Origin: Wolfiporia cocos | Taxonomy: Eukaryota > Basidiomycota > Agaricomycetes > Polyporales > Phaeolaceae | Assembly (NCBI GenBank): GCA_029448655.1 | Contig: JACCLO010000012.1 | Span: 620,001-684,000 of the forward strand | DNA: 64,000 nucleotides | Direction: 5' to 3' | Shown: positions 55,806-64,000 of the stretch, in pieces | Layout: each line of letters begins with the position of its first letter | How positions within the stretch are numbered: the first letter of the stretch is position 1 | Notes under the pieces: model-generated | The model's database searches: none | What the model was told of the DNA's origin: nothing | What the model saw: the letters and a program-made list of their open reading frames with translations, nothing else | Made by a program: the position numbers and the translations under genes

Positions 55806-58367
55806 TCAATATAGGTACCTGAAGCCCTTCTTGCGTTCCAGAGCTTCTTCAAAGGTTAGACCCTCCAACCGCGCGGCTTCTTCAATACGTTCGCGCTTGG
55901 CACCTTTAAGATCCTCCAGCTCATCGCGCTCTAGTTGCTTATTCTGTTTGATGAGCATAGAGCGGACGACTATGGTGCGAGTAAGGTCACTTTATGAGCA
56001 TCCGGCATTCACACTTCCGAGATGCGCGACTCACCGAAGGAGAGGAAAGTAGCGAACGCCAGAGCGGCAATTCCAATATACATCGATTGACGGTAATCTG
56101 GACCCCATTGTGATTGCCATGTGTAGGAGGCGATCCTGTGTATCTAGATAAGAAGCTCATCTCTACGGGAAGTAAATATGAACGCACAGGTTACCCAAGT
56201 TTCCGAAGCCATTGACTATGCCGATAGCCGCAGAACGTTTGGCAGGTGGACGTGGGATAGCATTGGAGACCCATACAGCAGTAAGGGCGAACCCTGGCAT
56301 GCGATATTTTGAGTATCATGTGCACAGCAAGGGGGTTCTACTCACCTGCATAGCCCATGGCCATCAGGAACATGGCGACATATCGGCCACCAATGGACAT
56401 CGTTGTCACCCCGATGATGTACCCGATGATAACACCCCACCACGGCCAACATTGATGGAAGAATCGTTCGCCGGTGCGATCTTACAGTAGTATTGCTGGT
56501 GAGAATATGATAAATATCATATATTAGCACGAACCTGCATTCCATGCATTCGCGGCGCAAACAATGGTGGACAATATCCAGGGCGGTCTAACAGCCTCAT
56601 GATCGCATGACCATATCATCATGAGTGTCCAACGAACTTACGCGCAGAGAAGAAGAGTAATTGTAGTAGAGTAGCCCATCGTGTCAACAATACTGTTCGC
56701 CAGAGCTTAGTAACTCGATTCCAGGAAGCAGTTGAAATGAGAGCTCACGTGGGGAAGAAGTTGATGAAACCTAGGCCCAACAGCTGTGAACAACACATAA
56801 CAGCCATGATCGGCACCTTCGGGTCCTTGAGAGCGAGCTTCAAGCCAACAAAGGCCCTGGAAGTGACAACAACGCTAAGTATGACCGTACATTTTTTAAT
56901 CTGAATAGACGTACGACTCGTGTGATCCATCTTCGTCAGCTTCACCAGCATCCTCCGCAAGACGGACCTGTGCCAGTCTGCGCTGGGCCGGTGTTAGCCA
57001 ACGCGTGTTGTGCGGCTACATGTATATCTCGGTGAGTGCGAACACGTATACGAGCTGGTATCGGACAAACATAATCGGGCAGCAGAAGACTGAAAACGTT
57101 TCAAGGATCAGAATTAGACGGCAAAGGCAAGCGAAGGCCAGCATACATTGAGACAAGTCCAACGCAAATAGTAATGCAGCCCTACGATCTTCTGTTAGCG
57201 CTATCATCGTCGAGATTAGCAATTTCGCACCTCAATGTAGAATAGCCTATTTGACAAGCATCAAAAAAACGCCGATTCCTCAATCGTCTCAACGAAGTTA
57301 CTTACCATCTCCACGCGGCAATTCCTCGTTTGCCCTGCATGCCTCCCAGTATGCCAGCTGCTATCAACTTGGGGGCAAGTCAGCATGCCAGGTTGTAGTA
57401 TCAGTTCATGCTTTACTCACGCTACCAAAGGCATTTGAGATGAGCAAGCCGCCATAAATAATGGCGCCACGGAAGGCTAGCTCCTGCGTAAAAAAATGGT
57501 AAGTGGATTGTCTAGGACTGTCGAGGCTAGGGCGCACTTTTCGCGTGTACCATCGGGAGAGCAGGTACATAGATCCGGGATAGAAGGCTGCCTACTTGAA
57601 CTCAGACTATTGTCCTGATATCTCTGATATGATCTACCTCTGGAAGCCCGATGAATACACGACAGATGATGATACCCGTATAATCTTTGGTGAGCTGTGG
57701 CGGTTGATTACAGACGGGCAAGAATGGTAAACACGAGTAGCCATACCCCGGTGCATGCACTTGTCAGTCCCCATGCGCATACGCAGAATGGGATGTAGTA
57801 TGATGGCCTTCCCAGAGTCAGACCTAATTCAGTCTCTGTATAGACTTGTGATGTACCTCGAAATGCGGTTCAGGATCTAGATCGTGGCGCATTAGCACAA
57901 CACGAGAACACTATAAGCGTCAGCTACTTGCCATGTTCGACGGTATTTGAAAAGGCACGTATGACGCGTATAATACTGCAATGACGGTGTTGTATTGAAT
58001 CCCTGAGAGGAAATGTTAGCCCTACTCCGAGAGGGACTGTCTAAGCACACACCTGTGAGATTGAGATCTTGTTCAAGACCCTGAAGTCTTGCAGACGTCA
58101 CAGCGACACGCTGCAGACCAGTTCTTCAGCCTCATCGAGTATCGCGTTCAACATACTCACGTCAATGTAGTTCAGAAGAAAAATGACGATGATGGTCGGC
58201 AGCAGCCTCATATCGAGGAGGCGCACCAATTTCCTTTCAGCAGCTTGCCTGACGTTAGGGTCTACCAGTTCGCCATCGAGTGTCGAGATAGAATTTGCAG
58301 GCGAATGCTGCTCAACGACAGGGGTTTCCTTCTCGTCGGTCTTCACGCTGTCCGAGTCCTTTGACAT
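55806..58367 (-). CDS. DAL5-like MFS transporter, copy 2
   Basis: Start ATG 58367, stop 55806-55808. It has the same exon pattern as copy 1: LVRLLDMRLLPTIIVIFLLN; RVAVTSARLQGLEQDLNLT; YNTVIAVLYASYVPFQIPSN; SYYIPFCVCAWGLTSACTG; DYTGIIICRVFIGLPEAAFY; YPGSMYLLSRWYTRKELAFR; GGMQGKRGIAAWRWLFYIEG; TRWLTPAQRRLAQVRLAEDA; AFVGLKLALKDPKVPIMAVM; PPWILSTIVCAANAWNA; WWGVIIGYIIGVTTMSIGGR; NAIPRPPAKRSAAIG; SYTWQSQWGPDYRQSMYIGI; and the tail EEAARLEGLTFEEALERKKG. No lesion was seen. It faces copy 1, with GH30 between them, and its 3' end is 332 bp from that of GH30. The very similar C-termini suggest a common substrate class. Confidence 0.88.
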
Positions 58368-60758
58368 GGCGATAGGCTTTCTGAAGGAGGGTGGAAGTAT
58401 GCTCCCTGAGCAAGTTCATCCCCCTCCTTCAGATACATAACATTCTGCGGACATCCGTCGGCAAAGTGGAAGAACATCTGCCCCTGCATCGACGGTGTAC
58501 TCGTGACCACGTTTCTCCACTGTTGCGACAGTCATCCTGCAAGAAGCACCATCGGGACACTCCATACCATGACCGAATTAGTGCCATCACGCGGGTGTTG
58601 TCTAGACCAGCGCCTTTATTGTAATTGCAGCTGTGTGACCATGAAGTTATAAGCGGTGAGTTGTGTTCCATCGCATTACCAAACCACCAGGACAAATCCA
58701 GAATACCGTGAAAGGCTGTGAGGCAGTGAGGCATCGAGGCAGGCCGAACTGAAACTACCCTGAGCCACAATATACTTACCTTCAGCCATAAAAAGGTGGA
58801 GCGAGCCCAAAGTGCGTTCTGTGCGAACGATGTAGAACGGCACAAAAACCATCGCTCAGGAACCACTGCCTCCGGAGCTCAGTAAGGCTTCTACAGGCGT
58901 TTGGACTGCGTTGAGAAGAAGCGGAGCACCTCCGAGTATGGAACTAGATCCATGTGATCGATTTAGATGCAGCTTGCATGTCAGCTGCTCTGCCAAATGG
59001 CCAGTGTCGAGATAACAGATTCATCAGGGAATGCTGCGGCTTGGCTGCCGTTAAATGTAGATCATGTGAGATGGATGCCGGTAGAGAGTGCACGGGCCGT
59101 GGCCACCGGGGACAGTAATGACAAGAGCACTGCAACAGCAGCTGCACCATTGATCAAGCAGGAGGAGGCTCCGTCCTAAAGTTAGCTTTTCCATTGCATG
59201 AGGCGTGGAAAGCAATATTGCATAGGGTCCGTAGTCAAGAAGCGATCATGGAGGCCCCTGCACAATCCTGTCCTATCGGCAACCGAGTACAATATGAGTG
59301 GCTCCAGAGCGCGGATAGAGAGTCATCTGAGATAATCGCTGCTGTGGTGCCGACGATATCCCACGCGAGCCTCGAGGCGGCGAGTCGAAAAGACGCACTT
59401 ACAGATCCTCGCGTCGCCATATTTGTTCATTTTGGACAGCCTTTTGGTACACGGGTTCATCGACATGCAGTGACGGCAGTGGTCAAGAGACCAATCTATA
59501 CGGGAGTCTGGTGAGCGTGGGACAGGGGAATGTGCGGCGAGCCGTATACCGACGGGCGATATTACACCTCTGCCACAGGATTGGAGGTCTATGTTCTATG
59601 TCGAGATCTGAGTCGAAACGTTTACAAGCTTGTCATGCATCCAGCCCCAGAAGCAGACTTCTAAGTCCCGACGCTGTGGCATTCCTCGGGGTGCCTTGTA
59701 GGAGAAAGCCTGCGGTTCCGATTTGACTTGGTGTTCTGCCACTAGAATCAACCGGGTATCGTCACAATCAGGCAACTTCTGTCGGTGACTGATACCTTAA
59801 GCCACGCAAACGTGTGGCAACAGCTGGCGACCGATCGCGAGGGACGCACTGCGTCATTCAGTTCAACAATCTATACGGGCAATCGAGCGTGAGTATGGGG
59901 CCAGAAGTACAAAAGTGTCACCGTCGCCGATAGCTAAACCAGAACATGAATGTGCTTACCCTGAAAATTTTGCCCTAGTGCCTTCGGAAGAACCTCGAGC
60001 TGATTACCCAACAGATGGTGTCCATGAATGTCCGACACATCTTCCCGAAGCACACCCCCCACTGGAAGGCGCACGGATTAAGTGTGTTCCATTGATATCA
60101 ATCACCGATGATTTAATTGGCCGGAAGATGTACCGTAAAGGGCAGAACAAACATGGCTTGTCTGCTCTACAGACGAAGATGCGTCAGAAGCTCAGCTGTG
60201 CATTCAGCGGGTGTATGATGAGGTGAACGATACTGCGCTGCGCTGCATGAGATCGCCCTATTGCGATATGCAAAGCAGCAAATCAACGAGAGACTCTTTG
60301 GCCAAAGTTTGCTTGCGCGCCGGATAGACACGTCCTTAAATTTAGATCTAGGAGCCAGACAATATTAGTCAGCTTCTGTGGAAGAGAGTCATGGGACCTA
60401 TCGCCTCAATAAGAACCAACGGTGTTACACACAGATCGAAAATCCCTATGAAACAAACCTAGCCGATAGCTCATGAACATTTCGATGTTGAGATACTTCC
60501 ATTACCGCAGTTTCCGTGGTAACTGTGTTAAGAAAGAAGGCACATATATCAGAGAGCAATCCTCAGGAGGGATGGTCAGCAGGTGGCAGATTGTTGAGGC
60601 GCCCCAGATTCTTCGCAGGATCTTCCTTGCGCTCATGAGCCAGTATTTGTGTCCTAACCAACGCACGCAAAGCGTGCATACCGCGTTCCTATAATACACG
60701 TATATTACCTCTATCGTTGAGCTTTCGGCTTACCAGATAGCATAAGCCCCCTGTACGT
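58368..60758. other. Intergenic 2.4 kb, nothing firm
   Basis: Includes the promoter of MFS copy 2. Plus-strand frames at 58967-59179 (ends APLIKQEEAPS) and 59194-59514 look moderately protein-like but lack domains and consistent splicing. An incomplete gene is possible. I see no RNA gene or repeat here. Confidence 0.4.
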
Positions 60759-61969
60759 CTACCTGAACTCGGGGATAATATCGCTGCCCTTCCCTTTGAT
60801 CACAAAGTCCCTGAGGTTTGTGAGCGCCCTAATTTCCATCTTCTTCTGCGAGTCGCACGTCTCGGTGCCCATATGTGGGAGGAGCGTCGCGTTAGGAAAC
60901 TCGAACAGGCGAGGATTAACCTGTGGCTCGTCGGGGAACACATCCAAGCCGACGGCAGACAGCTTTACAAGAGTTTAGCTATGATCACGGCGCGAAAGGA
61001 AGATCTACGCACGTGTCCATCCTCCAGAGCGCGGATCATCGCCGCCTCGTCGATGACCTTCCCCCGCGCCGTATTGATGATGACCGCCCCGGGCTTCAGC
61101 TTCCTGATCATCTTCTCGTCGACGATGCCGACCGTGTCGTCCTTGAGCGGGACGTGCACGCTGAGCACGTCCGCCTGCGCGAGCATCTCGTCGAGGCGGT
61201 CCGCGCCGAAGTACTCGCACCACTCGGGCGCGTGCGGCACGCGGCGGCGGTTGTGGTACACGACGCGCATCGGGAACGCATGCACGAGCTCCGCGAGGCG
61301 TAGCCCGATCCCTCCGAGGCCGAGCACTGCGAGCGTGCGTCCGGTGAGGTCGTGCGCCTCCCCCGCGGCGTGGGAGCGCTTCCACTCGCCCGCGCGCACG
61401 CTGCGCTCCGCGCGCGAGAAGCAGCGCAGAGCAGATATGAGCAGGTAGAGCGCCGTCGTCGCTGTCGCGTCGTCGACGGCTCCTGGCGTGTTCGACACCC
61501 AAATACCTGCGCATATAGCGGCATCAGACACGGTTCGCGCGTGATGGCTAGTACGACGGACCTTTCTCCTTGCAATACAACACGTCGATCTGATCGTAGC
61601 CTGCACCGTTGTGCGCTATCCACTTCACGCCTGCTGCCGCGAGCGCGTCCACGATCTCCCGGTCGAACACACCAATGTGGTCCGCGGATACGTTATGCCT
61701 GTAAAGGCCGGTGACCCCCTCGTACTTTCCGCCCTTTTTGAGACCAGCCAGAAAGGCTGCGCGGTCGGGCGAGTCCATGCGCTATACCGATGATTGGCAT
61801 TATGTCGTAAGAGACTAGTCCAGACACTCACCACAACGTCTGCGACCCCGCTGAAGAGCTCCTCACACTCCTTGTGAGCCCATACCAGATCGCCTGCATA
61901 TGCAGATTGCTTAGGTCATTATCTATCGCGAATGAGCAGGTCCATACCGCAGATCATAACGCGAGGCAT
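60759..61969 (-). CDS. D-isomer-specific 2-hydroxyacid dehydrogenase (glyoxylate/hydroxypyruvate reductase type)
   Basis: An NAD(P)H-dependent cytosolic reductase of 2-oxoacids such as glyoxylate or hydroxypyruvate. Start ATG 61969 (MPRVMIC), then exons DLVWAHKECEELFSGVADVV, MDSPDRAAFLAGLKKGGKYE to WIAHNGAGYDQIDVLYCKEK, IWVSNTPGAVDDATATTALY through the coenzyme domain, and a final exon. The Rossmann glycine motif is LAVLGLGGIGLRLAELVHAF. Catalytic residues are visible: Arg in VIINTARGKVIDEAAMIRAL, Glu in VGLDVFPDEPQVNP and His in LLPHMGTET. Length of about 330 residues is typical. The C-terminus is ALTNLRDFVIKGKGSDIIP. The coding strand is unusually GC-rich around 61,050-61,480, which creates long shadow frames. 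Confidence 0.9.
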
Positions 61970-62811
61970 CTTGTTAATAACTGCGCTGCAAGTTGCTCCT
62001 GGTGAAGTAGGTTTGCGGAGGCGATCAAGAGTCGTCCTCGAGTGTCCCCTTATAGCGTTCACACCGTCGGACCGCCTCCGGAGTCCCGATAACCATCGCT
62101 CGTCCTTTCGTATGCCGCTTTTACGGTGGATGAGATTTGTCGTGGTCACGAACGCCCTTCGGACCGGACAGCGCGCTCAAAATCATTATCTCGTTTGCCC
62201 GATGCATCTGACCAATTTGAAGTTCATGGCGAGCTTTGTGACTACTGCACAGTTGGGTCCCTCGCGATGATGTTCGAAACTTCGTCCGACAAGAGTGTTC
62301 GAAGCCTGCGGAAGCTACAGGAATTGTCTACCTTGGTAGCTATGAGATAGCGATTTGGCGCCGGCTCAGGAAAATGACGACACCGATTCACATGCGTCTG
62401 CATCTGCATCATGCATCATAAGGGATCGATTATGATTCACTGTATAGCGTGCGCTCTGTAGTCACTTTCACTTTGCGGAGGCACATGAGCTGCAACGACA
62501 CGTAGAATGACGAAAAAAGAGTTGCTATATTACGCCTGATGTAACTGTAGCAGAACACACGATTACAGCTGCTAGTGTACAGTCAAAGATGTGCGTTAGC
62601 TGCAGCAACAGCCACAGCGACTCCCAGCTGATAGTCAGTAACAGTATATGAGCTGCTATACTACATCCATCCAGGGTATATGTAACAAAAAGATGCTTAA
62701 GGATACATTCCACACGTTCCGGGTGTATCATACGTATACAGTGTTGTTACAAAATTTGAGTTGCAAGCGTCGGAGGATGATACGGCAAGGAGGTATTTCC
62801 GGAAGGTTCGC
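61970..62811. other. Intergenic 0.84 kb
   Basis: Between the dehydrogenase start and the PARG-like gene stop. No gene was recognised; the dehydrogenase promoter must lie at the left end. A short AT-rich, CAGCTG-repeated patch lies at about 62,560-62,640. Confidence 0.45.
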
Positions 62812-64000
62812 CTAAGAACCTGAGGAACTGGTCAAGGCAGCTTCGGCGACCCGTTCCTCGAATATGCGCATGTCGAATGCACGCTTGAAGTCGGCGAACC
62901 ACTTGCCGGGCACAGCAAGGACGACCTTCTCGAAACTGTCCGCGAACCGCGCGGGGCGCTTCTTGCCCTCCTCGTCGATCCACCCGCACACAAGCAGCTC
63001 AGCCCAGATGCCCGCGACAGCGTCGGCCTTGTTCTGGCTCTGTCCGCAGCCAAACGCACCCAGGACAACCGTGCGGTCGCGGCGCTCCTCGAACAGCCGC
63101 AACGCGCGCGCCATGCGTTCTTTCATCACCTGGCGCATGCCGCTATCGAAAAGCTGCTCCTCAGAGGGAAGAATGATGTGCTTTGAGCGCACGGTGCCCG
63201 CGTAGACGGGCACGGCCGAGACGACGTTCACAGTATAAGGCGCAATGAATTCACCCGCGGAAGGATCCTCTGTGCGTGGGAGGATGGTGGCGGTGGCGGT
63301 GCTGTCCTCGCCGACCAGAGCGAGCATATCGCCACTGTCCCGGCGGAACACGACCACCCCAGGGGAGTACACCATTGAGTGATCGTGCAATCCGCTCCCA
63401 TCTTCCGCTCGGTACTTCCTGTGCTCCCTGTAGAATTCTTGTGCAGCAGGTGACGTAAGGTTTGCCTCAAGGGAGCTGAGCCGAGCTACTGTCTCCTCTT
63501 GCTCGTCTCCGCCCTGCAGGAATTGTCCGCGCGGTTGCTTGGGTGATGCAAAGGAGAGCACGCCGACTGTGGCCCTCGGCGCCCCTGGCTCTCTGCTGAG
63601 TGCAAGCTGATGTGCGGCCGATAATGTTGAGATGGAGTTGAACACGATGCGAGTCTTGAACCTCGGTATCGCGGGTCGGTTCTGCGCCCACATGGCGAGC
63701 AGTTCGGAATAGTGAGGATAGAACGAGGTACCTTGTCGACTGAGCATGATCATCATGGAGATGTCATGTGCGACGGGTATGGTCGTGAATGGGGGCAAGG
63801 CGGCGGTGGAGGTGGCCCTGCTAGAGCGTCGCCGCACTTGGCGAGAGGTCTGCGCTTCAACCGGTGATGGAACGGGTACACGGCGCTCTTCCACGTACTG
63901 GCCATCCCCAAAGACAATCCTATGTGTCTCTGCAGCAATCGCGGCTCCGTGGTCCCGTTTGGCACGTAGAGCTGCGAACGTATACTGCTGCTTAGCCCTC
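62812..64000 (-). CDS. PARG-like macrodomain protein (TIGR02452/DUF2263), 5' partial
   Basis: A microbial-type poly(ADP-ribose) glycohydrolase-like domain, predicted to bind or remove ADP-ribose. One long exon: the frame is open from the window edge (KQQYTFAALRAKRDHGAAIA) to the stop at 62812, so the start lies beyond 64000. The family signature is visible as VGVLSFASPKQPRGQFLQGG followed by DEQEETVARLSSLEANL, matching the GG-x-QEE catalytic loop. YSPGVVVFRRDSGDML follows, then VVSAVPVYAG and the second conserved loop RTVVLGAFGCGQSQNKADAV and WAELL. The catalytic Glu pair of QEE is present; PRG replaces the more usual PGG of the loop. The biological role in fungi is unknown. Confidence 0.85.
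   Translation of the reverse strand, partial: RAKQQYTFAALRAKRDHGAAIAAETHRIVFGDGQYVEERRVPVPSPVEAQTSRQVRRRSSRATSTAALPPFTTIPVAHDISMMIMLSRQGTSFYPHYSELLAMWAQNRPAIPRFKTRIVFNSISTLSAAHQLALSREPGAPRATVGVLSFASPKQPRGQFLQGGDEQEETVARLSSLEANLTSPAAQEFYREHRKYRAEDGSGLHDHSMVYSPGVVVFRRDSGDMLALVGEDSTATATILPRTEDPSAGEFIAPYTVNVVSAVPVYAGTVRSKHIILPSEEQLFDSGMRQVMKERMARALRLFEERRDRTVVLGAFGCGQSQNKADAVAGIWAELLVCGWIDEEGKKRPARFADSFEKVVLAVPGKWFADFKRAFDMRIFEERVAEAALTSSSGS

Noticed and set aside
60873..61448. Long frames opposite and out of phase with the hydroxyacid dehydrogenase (also 61005-61514)
   Set aside because: They are shadows of the GC-rich coding exon; the dehydrogenase frame carries the Rossmann and catalytic motifs.
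1..64000. CRISPR arrays, operons and rRNA genes
   Set aside because: No spacer-repeat array or rRNA-like sequence is present. The spaced repeats found are transposon arrays, and the gene structure is eukaryotic.

Overview
This window is nuclear DNA of a filamentous basidiomycete, most likely an Agaricomycete of the Polyporales type; that placement is an inference. The genes are split by many short GT-AG introns of about 50-60 bp. The recognisable proteins (REX4, cornichon, an ALY-type RRM protein, GT49, GH30, a DAL5-like MFS pair, a DDE transposase family common in wood-decay fungi) all read as basidiomycete. Gene models were built by hand from frame continuity, splice sites and family motifs, so exon edges may be off by a few bases.

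Left (1.5-8.1 kb): a compact housekeeping block with a mitochondrial carrier (-) that has three micro-exons, RNA exonuclease REX4 (+), cornichon/ERV14 (-) and an ALY/THO4-like RNA-binding protein (+).

8.1-21.8 kb: a transposon graveyard. It holds a decayed Tc1/mariner-type DDE element with TA target duplications, a 1.5 kb element with AGAATC-rich inverted ends, and a nested stack. In the stack, a hairpin-bearing inverted repeat was split by an ORF-carrying insert with a 15-bp target duplication. That insert was split by a foldback-like element made of inverted 86-bp tandem arrays, and one array was split by a 706-bp solo LTR with a 5-bp duplication.

21.8-44.7 kb: the most interesting part. 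Two direct copies of a segment (block A 21.83-31.58 kb, block B 37.14-44.66 kb) each carry two UstYa-family (DUF3328) genes and one small secreted repeat peptide gene. This is the gene set of a fungal dikaritin-type RiPP pathway (ribosomally made, UstYa-cyclised peptides). Each peptide repeat sits in its own symmetric phase-1 exon. Block A is intact. In block B both UstYa genes are broken, but the precursor gene is open and its two repeats are almost identical. Each block carries its own miniature transposon at a site that is empty in the other. An F-box/leucine-rich gene lies between the blocks.

Right (44.9-64 kb): a cupin protein (-), a GT49 LARGE-like glycosyltransferase (-), two inverted paralogous DAL5-like MFS transporters (+ and -) flanking a secreted GH30 glucanase (+), a D-2-hydroxyacid dehydrogenase (-), and a PARG-like protein (-) that runs off the right edge.
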